From: Streptomyces sp. R21
Lineage (GTDB): Bacteria > Actinomycetota > Actinomycetes > Streptomycetales > Streptomycetaceae
Assembly: GCF_041051975.1 (NCBI RefSeq)
Contig: NZ_CP163435.1
Location: forward strand, 9,949,982 to 10,013,981
Direction of reading: 5' to 3'
DNA length: 64,000 nt
Shown one piece after another: positions 24,521 through 33,434 of this stretch; the first letter of the stretch is position 1; every line of letters starts with the position of its first letter. The translations under genes and the position numbers were made by a program. Below the pieces are notes generated by a model, which searched no databases, was not told where the DNA came from, and saw nothing but the letters and a program-made list of their open reading frames with translations.

Positions 24521-25778
24521 CGGAGGCGCCGCACGATGCCTGATCCTTTCCACCAGCACCAGGGTGGTGGCCGCGGCCATCCGCATTCGCCGTGCGGTTC
24601 CTGGCCGGGCTTTCCTCGAGCTTGTACAGCGCCAGTAGGTGGCGAGCCAGGGCGAGTGCGGCAAGCAGCGCTACGAGCACGCACACACCCCACCAGCCAG
24701 CCTGGCCCCAGACGCGTACTCCGAGCCAGGAACCTGCGCTGCCGCCCAGATAGGCGCAGGTCATGTAGGCGGTGTTGAGCCTGCTGCGGGCGTCGGCGCG
24801 CAGGGCGTAGACGCGGACTTGATTGGCGACCATGCCGGACTGCATCGCGGTGTCGAGGAGCAGCGTGCCGAGTGTCAGGGAGGTCAGGCCCAGCGTGCCG
24901 CCCCGGGTACCAACGGTGAGGATCGCGGCCGAGACGAGGACGCCAAACATGCAGACCAGGTTCACTGGATCGGGGCCGTAGCGGTCCACCAGACGGCCGG
25001 CGAGCGGGGTGCAGACCATGGTCACCGCGCCGACCAGGGCGATCATTCCTACCGCCTGGGCACCCAGCCCGTAGGCCGGTCCGGCGAGCAGGAGCGCCAG
25101 GCAGGTCCAGACCGCGGAGAACCCGGCGAAGACGGTTGCCTGGTAGAAGCACGAGCGGCGCAGGTCTGGCTCGGTGCGCAGCAGGCGCAGCGGCTCGGCC
25201 AGGAGCGCTGTGTACGGCTGGCGGGAGGACGGGGTTGTGGTCGGCACCGCGAACGCCAAGACGGTGGCGAGGATCAGGGCCAGGACCGCGGCGACCACGT
25301 AGGGGGCCCGCCAACCCAGCCACTCACCGAGCGTGCCGCTGAAGGTCCGGGCCAGCAGCATGCCGCCGGTCGATCCGCTCAGCAGGGTGCCGATCACCGC
25401 TCCTTGGCGGTCGGCGGCCACGAGACCAGCCGCCAGGGGGCCGACGATCTGCGCGCCCACGGTAGTCAGGCCGACAAGGGTGCTGGCGGCAATGAGGGCC
25501 GGCAGAGCCGGTGCGCAACCCGCTGCGAGCAGTGCCAGGCCGGTCAGGGCGAGGAGGGCGACGAGGAACGAGCGGTGCGGGAGCCGGTCGCCGAGCGGCA
25601 CCAACAAGACCATCCCGGCCGTGTAGCCGATCTGCGTGGCGGTCACCACCGCAGCGGCGGAATCGGGCGACACGTGCAGCCCGGCGGCGACCAGTGGACC
25701 GATGGCCTGCGGGAAGTAGATGTTGCCCACTGCCACGGCGCATGTGACAGCCAGTATCAGGACCATCCGGCGGCTCAT
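24438..25778 (-). CDS. MFS transporter with abnormal C-terminal extension
   Basis: 446 residues. Twelve hydrophobic segments and MFS signature loops (LVPLGDRLPHRSFLV; AGRLVDRYGPDPVNLV) mark a drug:H+ antiporter-type transporter. Membrane sequence ends near residue 385 (ALARHLLALYKLEE). The following ~60 residues are Arg/Gly-rich and, from 24520 down, are antisense to the Tn3 remnant, so the native stop was probably lost by rearrangement. The SDR gene stops four bases upstream of the start, so the two are likely co-transcribed. Confidence 0.82.
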   Translation of the reverse strand: MSRRMVLILAVTCAVAVGNIYFPQAIGPLVAAGLHVSPDSAAAVVTATQIGYTAGMVLLVPLGDRLPHRSFLVALLALTGLALLAAGCAPALPALIAASTLVGLTTVGAQIVGPLAAGLVAADRQGAVIGTLLSGSTGGMLLARTFSGTLGEWLGWRAPYVVAAVLALILATVLAFAVPTTTPSSRQPYTALLAEPLRLLRTEPDLRRSCFYQATVFAGFSAVWTCLALLLAGPAYGLGAQAVGMIALVGAVTMVCTPLAGRLVDRYGPDPVNLVCMFGVLVSAAILTVGTRGGTLGLTSLTLGTLLLDTAMQSGMVANQVRVYALRADARSRLNTAYMTCAYLGGSAGSWLGVRVWGQAGWWGVCVLVALLAALALARHLLALYKLEESPARNRTANADGRGHHPGAGGKDQASCGASVTRPRRRLTRRGRGGHATGARRAPRTG

Positions 25779-25781
25779 CCT

Positions 25782-26549
25782 TCAGTCCACCGGCCCGTCC
25801 GCGACGTAGATGACCTGGCCGGAGACGAACCCCGCCCCGGGACTTACGAGGAAGGAGTCGGTATGTGTGATGTCGTCAGGCAGGCCCACCCGGCCGACCG
25901 GGATGGACTGCTCCGCCCTGTGCCGGAACTCCTCGAAGCTCAGGCCGAGTCGCCGGGCCGAGGCTCTGGTCATGTCGCTCACGACGAAGTCCGGCGCGAT
26001 GGCGTTCGCGGTCACGCCATGCGGGCCGAGCTGGAGAGCGAGGGATTTGGTGAATCCGATCAAACCCACCTCCGCGCCGGTGTAGTCGACGCGGCCGGCA
26101 TCACCGACCGCGGAGCTGCTCGACATGATGACGATGCGTCCCCAGCTGGCCGTCACCATGTGCGGGCAGACGGCCCGGGCGGCGAAGAACGGGCCGCTGA
26201 GGTTGATCCCCAAGACCGTGTCCCACTGCTGCGCGGTCATGTCCACAAGATCAGCACGGGGTCCGATGCCGGCGTTGCAGACCAGCACCGTCGGCGGTCC
26301 AGACGCGGCGGCGATCCGGACGACGGCCGCAGTGACCGCGGCCTCGTCGGAGACATCAGCGGCGACGGCCGGCGCTGCGCCGCCGGCACTTGTGAGGGCC
26401 TCCACGGTATCGCCGCAGTCCGTCTCGTCCAGATCGATCACGCCGACGGCCAGGCCGTCGCCCGCCAGGCGCCTGGCAACAGCGGCGCCGATACCGCGGG
26501 CAGCACCGGTGACAACCGCCGTCCGCTGCACATGAGTTGTGGGTGTCAT
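25782..26549 (-). CDS. Short-chain dehydrogenase with altered catalytic site
   Basis: 255 residues from ATG 26549. The classical SDR pattern TGAARGIG, NAGIG, IVIMSSSSAVG and C-terminal FVSGQVIYVADGP is present. In the catalytic YxxxK motif the sequence is YTGAE: Tyr is kept but Lys is replaced by Glu (codon GAG). This substitution should abolish normal hydride chemistry unless another residue compensates. The gene is first in a likely SDR-MFS operon, divergent from an ArsR-type regulator. Confidence 0.85.
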   Translation of the reverse strand: MTPTTHVQRTAVVTGAARGIGAAVARRLAGDGLAVGVIDLDETDCGDTVEALTSAGGAAPAVAADVSDEAAVTAAVVRIAAASGPPTVLVCNAGIGPRADLVDMTAQQWDTVLGINLSGPFFAARAVCPHMVTASWGRIVIMSSSSAVGDAGRVDYTGAEVGLIGFTKSLALQLGPHGVTANAIAPDFVVSDMTRASARRLGLSFEEFRHRAEQSIPVGRVGLPDDITHTDSFLVSPGAGFVSGQVIYVADGPVD

Positions 26550-26565
26550 GGGAGGAAGTCCACGG

Positions 26566-26591
26566 CATCGACGTTGCGTCGCCAATCGATG
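26566..26591. promoter_or_regulatory. Candidate ArsR operator
   Basis: CATCGA (26566-26571) and TCGATG (26586-26591) form an inverted repeat with a 14-bp spacer between the divergent SDR and ArsR-type genes, 14 bases before the regulator ATG. Confidence 0.5.
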
Positions 26592-26605
26592 TAGCGTTGG
26601 GCTTA

Positions 26606-27610
26606 ATGATCAGCTTTGTGCTCGGCGTCGAGGACCTCGCGGACACCCGCTTCGCCCTCTCACCCCTGCACGAAACCCTGTTCAGCCTGCGGGTGCTGCA
26701 GGATCCGGGCCTGTCGGCGCTGCATCTGCCCTGGCGCAGGTCCGTACTCGGCAGACTCGGCACGCTCGACACCGGTCTATTGATGTCCTTGGTCGCCCAA
26801 CGGCGCACCCTCCCCGATTTCCTGACCCCGAATCCCGCGAGCTTCGCGCCGGCCTTCGAAGAGGAGCTCTTCGTCGTCCGTCAGGCGTCTTGCGCTCGGG
26901 TCCGTCACGACCTGCTGCTCGCGCACGCGCCCGACCCTGTTCCCGAAGCGCTCCGCGACGCCACCGCCGAAGACGCGTCTGTCGCCAGACTCCGCGACGC
27001 CATCTGCGATCTCCTGCGGCAGTACTGGGAGGTAGCGATCGAGCCGGTGTGGCCGCAGATGCGGCTGGTGCTGGAAGCTGACATGACCTACCGCGCCCGC
27101 CAGCTCGCCGTGGGTGGCGCCCGACTGCTGTTCGCCGACATGCACCCGAACCTGCGCTGGCAAGGCGGAGAGCTGTACATCCACAAGATGATCAGCAGGC
27201 ACCGGGTTGCGGCATCTGGCCGGGGACTGCTGCTCCTCCCGTCCGTGTTCGCACACAAGCCCGCGCCCCCTGTGAGCCCGGACGAGCCGCCGAGCCTCGT
27301 CTATCCCAGCCGGGGAGTAGCCACGCTGTGGGGCTCGGAGATGCCGACCGTCGACACAACCGCCCTGGTGTCTCTGCTCGGTTCATCCCGAGCGAGACTG
27401 CTCAGTCTCCTGGAAGAGCCGCTGCCCACCGTAGAGCTCGCCCGCCGTCTCAGGGTCACCCCAAGCGCTGTCTCACAACACCTGCGGGTCCTGCACTCCA
27501 CAGGGCTGGTCACCCGGACACGTGACGGACGGCATGTGCTGTACCGGAGAAGCGCACTCGGCGACCGACTCACGACCACCGGTTCCAGACCGCGAACTCA
27601 CGACAGCTGA
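26606..27610 (+). CDS. ArsR-type regulator with N-terminal DUF5937-like domain
   Basis: 334 residues from ATG 26606. The first ~230 residues (DTRFALSPLHETLFSLRVL...HPNLRWQGGELYIHK) resemble the DUF5937 module found before ArsR HTHs in Streptomyces. The C-terminus has a winged helix (PTVELARRLRVTPSAVSQHLRVLHSTGLVTRTRDGRHVLYRRS). It is divergent from the SDR-MFS pair and probably represses it, with the large N-terminal domain as the ligand sensor. Confidence 0.83.
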   Translation: MISFVLGVEDLADTRFALSPLHETLFSLRVLQDPGLSALHLPWRRSVLGRLGTLDTGLLMSLVAQRRTLPDFLTPNPASFAPAFEEELFVVRQASCARVRHDLLLAHAPDPVPEALRDATAEDASVARLRDAICDLLRQYWEVAIEPVWPQMRLVLEADMTYRARQLAVGGARLLFADMHPNLRWQGGELYIHKMISRHRVAASGRGLLLLPSVFAHKPAPPVSPDEPPSLVYPSRGVATLWGSEMPTVDTTALVSLLGSSRARLLSLLEEPLPTVELARRLRVTPSAVSQHLRVLHSTGLVTRTRDGRHVLYRRSALGDRLTTTGSRPRTHDS

Positions 27611-27614
27611 GGTT

Positions 27615-28352
27615 CAGCAGTCCGCCTCCACCCGCTCCAGCGGCCGAAGTTCGGCGAGCTGCTGACGTACGCGCGGCCGGGCGACACCGTGTACATCTCC
27701 GAGATGTTCCGGCTCATGCGCGGCACGCAGCACATCCTCGACGTAGTCGACGTCCTGCACCGCGATCGCCTCGACCTGCGCATCCACGATGGAGCGTTCT
27801 CCGCGATGGACCTCACCGCCCGCCACCCGCGCACCGGAGAGCTGCTGGCCACCGTGAAGTTCATGGTGCAGACCCTCGCCGCGCCGGAGAACTCCAGCGT
27901 GCCCTCCAGCGCGAGCTGACCCACGACGGATTGCGGGCCGCCGAGGCCAAGGGCAGCTAGGGCGGCCGCCGCCCGGCCATCGCGGCCGGGAAGACCGACG
28001 CCGTCCGCACCGCGTACGTGGAAGGGCAGTCCATCGCCGCCTTGGCCCGCGAATACGGCGTCAGCCGCGGTGCCATCCGCACGGCCGTCGCCGACCTCAT
28101 GCTCGAGCACACCACCGCCAGCGGTGAAGACCCCCAGCCCCGGAGCTGCCGGTCACCCGCGACATGCCGGGCAAGGTCGCCGACTTCCTCCGCGCCACCG
28201 ACTTGGAGCCCGCCGAGCAGGCCGCGCTCGACCACGGCGTGACCGTACGGCGCGGCCAGGGCTACACCCTGCGCGTGAGCGCCGCGTCCGCAGTCCATCG
28301 CCAACTCCTCGCCCGCTGCAAGCCTCTCGACTGCCAGGGTGGTTGCGGATAG
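27615..28352 (+). pseudogene. Degraded serine recombinase (resolvase family)
   Basis: In one frame: RPKFGELLTYARPGDTVYIS, then MFRLMRGTQHILDVVDVLHRD and DGAFSAMDLTARHPRTGELL. A frameshift near 27885 leads to ELQRALQRELTHDGLRAAEAKG, then a TAG at 27958. Beyond it come the resolvase HTH (IAALAREYGVSRGAIRTAV) and, in a further frame, MPGKVADFLRATDLEPAEQAALDHGVTVRR. The N-terminal catalytic Ser region is missing. At least two frameshifts and one stop separate the pieces. Confidence 0.75.
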
Positions 28353-28631
28353 AGGGCATCCCTTTCGGAGACTCGGCGCCGTGGCGGTCCAGTTCCATTA
28401 CGGGCCACTCCACACGATCAGCCTGCGGCTCCCGGACGCCGGCCGCATGCCGATGTACTCCCGCACTATCAGCAGGCAGGCGGCGCGGCACTCGTCCGGG
28501 CCCTGACGTGGGTCTGTGGTTTCTCAACGCATCCAAGTTGGACACACCACGGGCCCTGGGGGATCAGCCATGACGTCCCCGAGGCCCGGTCACATGGAGT
28601 CACGCTGTCCAACGATGGCGCGACTCGGGCG

Positions 28632-29012
28632 TCACGCCGGTGTGAGCTGCGGCGCCTCCAGCAACCCGGTGACCTTGCGCCTCAACTCCGCCGAAGATGC
28701 GCTGTGGGCGAGCGGACAGTCCAGGATGCCGAGCTCGGTGTCCGGATGGCAGTGGCTGCATGCCCGCAGTCCGACGGCGAGGAGGCGCTGTGCCTCGTGG
28801 CGGGAGACGGCCCGCTGCCTTGTTCCGGCCGCGTAGCAGCCGTCGACGTGTACCTCGGTGTCCGGGCGGCCGTTGCCGATGCCGAGTTCGACGATCCCGT
28901 CGGGAGTCGGCGGCCGGTTCCGTTCGCCCCGCTTCTGCTCTGCTCCCCGCTGCTGGACAGCAGCGATCTTTGTGTCGATGCGCCGCAGCCAGAGGGAGTG
29001 CCACACCCGCAT
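28632..29012 (-). CDS. DUF6233 family protein
   Basis: 126 residues from ATG 29012. The Streptomyces DUF6233 layout is clear: LWLRRIDTKIAAVQQRGAEQ, then PDGIVELGIGNGRPDTEVHVDGCYAAG and HEAQRLLAVGLRACSHCHPDTELGIL. CSHC may bind a metal. The family is abundant in Streptomyces genomes with no known function. It sits between two decayed regions. 28353-28631 contains only a 41-codon frame (28381-28506) I cannot interpret. Confidence 0.7.
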   Translation of the reverse strand: MRVWHSLWLRRIDTKIAAVQQRGAEQKRGERNRPPTPDGIVELGIGNGRPDTEVHVDGCYAAGTRQRAVSRHEAQRLLAVGLRACSHCHPDTELGILDCPLAHSASSAELRRKVTGLLEAPQLTPA

Positions 29013-29185
29013 TCTGTGGAGTCAGGGTCTGTCAAGCAGCTCGGCATGCGGTGTGGGGCATGCGGTGTGCGGCCGCCCTACGGTCGGAAGCCGGTCTTCT
29101 TGGGCGGCCCCGACCGGATGGTCGACGATGCGCCACAGGCAGCTCAGAGCCCGGGTCGCTGATCACGTGGGCTGCCATCACCCTG

Positions 29186-29260
29186 ATGACCAGACGCATC
29201 ACCCGCCGGACCTCCCGCCGCACCGGCCAGCGGACCTCCCGAGAGCACGAACGAGACTGA
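29186..29260 (+). CDS. Possible 24-residue arginine-rich peptide
   Basis: ATG 29186 to TGA 29260 encodes 24 residues, ten of them Arg, mostly in an R-T/S alternation (TRRITRRTSRRTGQRTS). A strong hairpin terminator begins eight bases after the stop, which argues for transcription to this point. No ribosome-binding site is visible, so coding is uncertain. Confidence 0.3.
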   Translation: MTRRITRRTSRRTGQRTSREHERD

Positions 29261-29267
29261 TCATCAT

Positions 29268-29289
29268 GGCCCTGCCGACGGGCAGGGCC
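29268..29289 (+). terminator. Hairpin terminator
   Basis: GGCCCTGCC-GACG-GGCAGGGCC is a perfect 9-bp stem with a tetraloop, followed by a pyrimidine-rich run. Confidence 0.75.
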
Positions 29290-29515
29290 GCCTCTCCCTT
29301 TCCGCGACACTGACGCCGTCACGCGGCCGGCGGACGGGCGACTCCGGAACGTGCTCATTGCCATGACAGCCCGGAGTTTCCCGTCCCGGCTCACCCAGCG
29401 GGGAAACAGGCGGCCCCGGACGGCGCGCCGGCGCGGGCCAGAGGCGAGCGACACCTGTCGCGGCGCGTCACCGGTTCGACGCATCTTCGGTGCGCAGGGC
29501 TGCCGCGTCGGTCGG

Positions 29516-30550
29516 TTACGAGCCGGTCTTTGTCCCGATGCCGTGGGTGAGGAGGCTCTCGGCGGTGTCCGCGATGGTGTCCTCGATGGGACGCGCTCGC
29601 CACCCGAGAAGCTTCTCCGCCTTGGCGCTTGTGGCGTCGAGATTCCGGCCGAGCTGGTGCTTGAGCAGTCGCAGTTCCGGGTTCACGATGCCCAGTGCGC
29701 GTGCGAACCACACGGGCACTTCACGGGTCGGGGCCTTCGCGGCGCGCTCACCGAGGCGGTCATGCAGAATGCGTGCGATGTCGATGACGCGCAGGCTGTG
29801 CCCGGCTATGGCCAGGAAGCGTTCGCCGGCGGCTGCCGGATCGGTCATCGCGCGCAGGTGCAGATCTGCGACGTCGCGCACGTCGACGAAGCCCATGCCG
29901 AAGGGAGGGCACGCAGGTACCTGTCCCTCGAGCATTCTGCGCACCAGACGCAGGGATGGCGGGTCGTCCAGACCGAGCAGTGGTCCAAGGACCCCCACGG
30001 GATGCACCGCTGCCAGTTCCAGACCACCGCCTTCTTCTTGGACGAACTGCCAGGCGGCGCGTTCGGCGAGTGTCTTGGACCGCTGGTAGGGCGGGATATC
30101 GCTGTCGACGTTGGTCCAGTCCTCCTCGGTGAACGGGGTCGAGCGCGGGGGGTGCCCGATCCCGATGGCGCCGAAGGCGCTGGTCAGGACGACCCGGCTC
30201 ACGCGGGCGTCGCGGGCGGCGCGCAGCACCCGTAGGACGCCCTCTCGTGCCGGGACCACCAGGTCGTTGTCGTTCGCAGGCGTATGGCGCAGGGTCGGCG
30301 AGGCGACGTGGAGGACGAAGTCGCAGTCGGTGACGGCAGCGTCCCAGCCGTCGGGGTGTTCGAGGTCGGCGCGTACGACCGTGAGACGGTCGTCGTCGAA
30401 CGGTGTGGCCGCGTGCAGCCAGGACCGGAGTGCCGGCTCGCGTTGCAGGTCGCGGACTGTGGTGCGGACGCTGTGCCCGGCGTCGAGCAGGGTCTGAATG
30501 CACCAGCTCCCGACGAATCCGGTTCCTCCGGTGACCAGTACTCGTGTCAT
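29516..30550 (-). CDS. NAD-dependent epimerase/dehydratase (dihydroflavonol reductase-like)
   Basis: 344 residues. Extended SDR: glycine motif TGGTGFVGS at 8-16, LHVASPT, an SAFGAIG strand, and the catalytic YQRSK (Tyr-x3-Lys intact). The substrate region HPVGVLGPLLG and MGFVDVRDVADLHLRAM resembles DFR/cinnamoyl-CoA reductase-type aldehyde or ketone reductases. It is ten bases downstream of the DUF998 gene and belongs to the same unit as the aldo/keto reductase under TetR control. Confidence 0.85.
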   Translation of the reverse strand: MTRVLVTGGTGFVGSWCIQTLLDAGHSVRTTVRDLQREPALRSWLHAATPFDDDRLTVVRADLEHPDGWDAAVTDCDFVLHVASPTLRHTPANDNDLVVPAREGVLRVLRAARDARVSRVVLTSAFGAIGIGHPPRSTPFTEEDWTNVDSDIPPYQRSKTLAERAAWQFVQEEGGGLELAAVHPVGVLGPLLGLDDPPSLRLVRRMLEGQVPACPPFGMGFVDVRDVADLHLRAMTDPAAAGERFLAIAGHSLRVIDIARILHDRLGERAAKAPTREVPVWFARALGIVNPELRLLKHQLGRNLDATSAKAEKLLGWRARPIEDTIADTAESLLTHGIGTKTGS

Positions 30551-30560
30551 CTGTCTCTCC

Positions 30561-31280
30561 TCAGCTTTCGACTCGTGCAGTAAGGGGTGTCGGCGGGTGC
30601 TTCGCAGGATGCCGCTGGGCGGCGGCCACGCTGCTTCCGAGGAGGGCGTGGCCGATCATGATCGGGTAGATCACGGCGCGCTCGAACGGGCCGATGTTCC
30701 ACATCCAGCCGGTGAACACGTCGGTCATGAAGAGGGGGAACGCGATCAGCCCGGCGGTGCCGAGGATGATGCTCGCGATAGACCGTCCCCTGGTGAGACC
30801 GATGCGGGTTCCGCTGGCTCCGATGATGATCGCCATGGTGTTGCCGACGAGCATGGCGCCCTGCGCGCCGACGGTGTGGCATGCGATCAGGCCGTTGTCG
30901 ACGTTGGTATTGGAGCCCTGGAAGATGCCGACGAGCGAGACCCCGACGCCGGCGAGGATGGCGAGGATCATGATGATGATCGGGCGGGTGCCCTTGCGCG
31001 GGTCGAACACGAGGAACGCGCCGACGATCAGGAGGGTGCCGTAGATCATCCAGTCGGTGTCCATGACGGCACCGAGGGGGGAGTTGGCAACCTGTCCGAA
31101 CGTGGTCTGCGGGGGACCGGTCAGGCCGAGGTGGCTTACCCAGTTGTACAGGGGCGAGGGCGGCGGGTCCTGCTAAGCGGCGGCGGTGATGAACTCGGCG
31201 ACCCAGGACACGAGCGGGCCGAGGAGGATGAGGAGGGCTCCGGTACGGGCAGTGGCGCCGGAGCGGACGATGGGGTTCAT
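30561..31280 (-). pseudogene. DUF998 membrane protein interrupted by an amber codon
   Basis: From ATG 31280 the frame reads MNPIVRSGATARTG..GPLVSWVAEFITAAA and meets TAG at 31175-31173. The same frame continues QDPPPSPLYNWVSHLGLTG..VANSPLGAVM and then a full multi-span DUF998 membrane domain to 30561. Relatives commonly have Trp at the stop position (AAWQDPPYSPLYNWVSHLG), so a single TGG-to-TAG change explains it. The distal part from ATG 31064 (167 residues) could still be made by restart. The start overlaps the aldo/keto reductase stop (ATGA). Confidence 0.75.
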
Positions 31281-32326
31281 GCGAGAGCCATTCCTGGGAC
31301 GCGCTTGCGGATGGCCTCCATCTCGGCTTCGTCCGAGACGGCCTGCCAGTCGTACCTGGGGGTGTACGGGGCTTCCAGGGCGCGCACTTCGTCGTCGGTG
31401 AGCTCGATGTCGAGGGAGGCCACCGCCTCGTCGATCTGCCGGACGGATCCGGCGCCGACCAGCGGCGCGGTGACGACCGGCTGGCGTCGCAGCCAGGCGA
31501 GCGCGACCTGTGCGCGGCTGACGTCGTGGGCGTCCGCGACCTGTCCGACCGCGTCGATGATCGCGTGGTTGGATGCCTCCTGTGCGGGCGAGTAGAGCAG
31601 GTCCGCGTAGGCGCCGTCCGTCTCGGAGCGCACCGTCGAGCGGGCGTCGTCCCACCCGCGGGTGAGGCGGCCGCGGGCCAGCGGCGACCAGATGATCGTG
31701 CCGACGCCCTCGTCCAGGCACAGCGGGATCATCTCGCGCTCCTCCTCACGGGCGAGGAGGTTGTAGTGGTCCTGCATCGTCACGAACCGCGCCCAGCCGT
31801 TCTGCTTCTGCAGGTGCAGCGCCTTCGCGAACTCCCACGCATGCATGGACGAGGCGCCGAGGTAGCGCACCTTGCCGGCCTTCACAAGGTCGCTGAGTGC
31901 CTCGAGGGTCTCCTCCCAGGGGGTGGAGTGGTCGTTGCGGTGGATTTGGTAGAGGTCGATGTAGTCCGTGCCGAGGCGGCGCAGGGAGTGGTCGACCTCG
32001 GTCATGATCGCCTTGCGCGACAGGCCGCGGCCGTTCGGTCCCAGCCGCATCGGGTGGCGCAGCTTGGTGGCGATCACCACGGCGTCGCGGTCGGCGAAGT
32101 CCTTGAGCGCGCGGCCGAGGATCTCCTCGCTGGAACCGTTGGAGTACATGTTCGCGGTGTCGAAGAAGTTGATCCCCGCCTCCAGTGCGTGCTTGACGAG
32201 CGGGCGCGCTTCTTCCTCACCCTTCGACCAGACGGGGTGGCCCCGGTCGGGTTCGCCGTAGGTCATCGCACCGATCGCGATCGGGGACACGTCGAGGCCG
32301 GTCGTGCCGAGCTTGATGTAATGCAT
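31277..32326 (-). CDS. Aldo/keto reductase
   Basis: 349 residues from ATG 32326, preceded by AGGAG. The AKR tetrad is present: Asp in FFDTANMYSNG, Tyr of that motif, Lys in VIATKLRHP, and His in YQIHRND. C-terminal NADP-binding SPLARGRLTRGW and GAGSVRQIDEAV follow. It resembles YajO/1-deoxyxylulose-type reductases. It is the first gene of an AKR-DUF998-epimerase operon divergent from a TetR gene with twin operators, suggesting a carbonyl detoxification unit. Confidence 0.9.
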   Translation of the reverse strand: MHYIKLGTTGLDVSPIAIGAMTYGEPDRGHPVWSKGEEEARPLVKHALEAGINFFDTANMYSNGSSEEILGRALKDFADRDAVVIATKLRHPMRLGPNGRGLSRKAIMTEVDHSLRRLGTDYIDLYQIHRNDHSTPWEETLEALSDLVKAGKVRYLGASSMHAWEFAKALHLQKQNGWARFVTMQDHYNLLAREEEREMIPLCLDEGVGTIIWSPLARGRLTRGWDDARSTVRSETDGAYADLLYSPAQEASNHAIIDAVGQVADAHDVSRAQVALAWLRRQPVVTAPLVGAGSVRQIDEAVASLDIELTDDEVRALEAPYTPRYDWQAVSDEAEMEAIRKRVPGMALA

Positions 32327-32345
32327 GACGCTCCTTAGAGTATGT

Positions 32346-32384
32346 GGAGAGCTCTCCGGATAATGTAGTGGAGAGCTCTCCACT
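32346..32384. promoter_or_regulatory. Twin TetR operators
   Basis: Two identical palindromes GGAGAGCTCTCC occur at 32346-32357 and 32370-32381, 24 bp centre to centre. The second extends to a perfect 18-bp palindrome (32367-32384). A -10-like GATAAT (32359-32364) for the TetR gene lies between them, so binding should silence both directions. Confidence 0.8.
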
Positions 32385-32401
32385 TAGCAAGGTGAGGTCC
32401 T

Positions 32402-32938
32402 GTGGTCCGCTCAGATGCCCGCGAGAACAGGGCACGCATCCTCGCCGCCGCACGTGAAGCGCTCGCGGCGGACGGCAGCACGTCGATGAACCAGATCGGC
32501 CAGCGCGCGGGAGTCGGCGCGGGCACCCTGTACCGCAACTTCCCCACCCGCGAATCACTGGTCCTGGCCGTCTATCAGGACGAGGTGGCACGCATCATCG
32601 GCACCGTGCCCGACCTGCTGGCCCAGATGCCGCCACTGGAAGCGCTCCGCCACTGGACGACCGACCTCGTCGAGGCCATGCGTAGAAAGCACGGCCTCGG
32701 CGACGCCCTCGGCCCGGGCGCGCACCAGGCGATCAGCGAGCAGAGCTACGGGCCGGTCATCGCTGCGATCACAGAACTCCTCGACGCCGGCAAAAGGGAC
32801 GGAAGTATCCGCCCTGACGCCGACCCGGGCGACTTCCTCCAACTCACCGGCGCTTTGTGGCGTGCCGCGTCCAGCCCCGAGGACCGGGCACCTCGCATGC
32901 TCGCGCTCATCCTCGACGGACTCCGCCCGCACCGGTGA
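32402..32938 (+). CDS. TetR-family regulator
   Basis: 178 residues from GTG 32402. The N-terminal HTH is typical (STSMNQIGQRAGVGAGTLYRNFPTRESLVLAVY) and the C-terminal domain is the short AcrR-like type (GALWRAASSPEDRAPRMLALILDGLRP). Divergent position and the two flanking palindromes make it the repressor of the aldo/keto reductase operon and of itself. Confidence 0.88.
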   Translation: MVRSDARENRARILAAAREALAADGSTSMNQIGQRAGVGAGTLYRNFPTRESLVLAVYQDEVARIIGTVPDLLAQMPPLEALRHWTTDLVEAMRRKHGLGDALGPGAHQAISEQSYGPVIAAITELLDAGKRDGSIRPDADPGDFLQLTGALWRAASSPEDRAPRMLALILDGLRPHR

Positions 32939-33040
32939 GCGACGTGCACGCGACAGGGCCCGCCGGATGACGACTCTTCTGTGGAATCAGATTTGTCACG
33001 CTTGCGCTGCTTTGCCCTGTCGGATGCCGACGATCGGTAG

Positions 33041-33070
33041 GAGCTGAGCTGAGCTGAGCTGAGCTGAGCT
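33041..33070. repeat. Pentanucleotide microsatellite (GAGCT)6
   Basis: Six perfect tandem GAGCT units. The surrounding stretch 32939-33434 has no supported gene. It may be a replication-slippage tract. Confidence 0.9.
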
Positions 33071-33434
33071 GGGCCGGGTGCCGGTATCTGCCGGGGTGTT
33101 GGCTCGGCCGGGGGCAGGGGCGTCCGGGCGGAGCCGTTCAGTACGGTCTGGGCGACGAACGCCTACCGCCTGGCGGGGTGTGCCGGCAGACGGGCTCAAG
33201 GAGGGGCATAACTCGGCAACGAACGCTTAAACGCTCGCGTGTCCGCATACGCGAGAGACCCGGTCCGTCCGGGTGGATGGACCGGGCTACGTCGCCGAAC
33301 AGGTGGTGCCCTTGCGATGGGCTCGCGGCGCGGAGTACCGGCGGGAGAGGGGCGGCATCCAGGATGGGGGAGGAGAACACGGAGGGGGAGGGCGTGTGGC
33401 TGACCATCGACACGCGGACCGATACGTGTAGCAG

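Noticed and set aside
33041..33070. GAGCT array considered as a CRISPR or iteron array
   Set aside because: The unit is five bases with no spacers, so it is a simple tandem repeat; no rep or cas gene is near.
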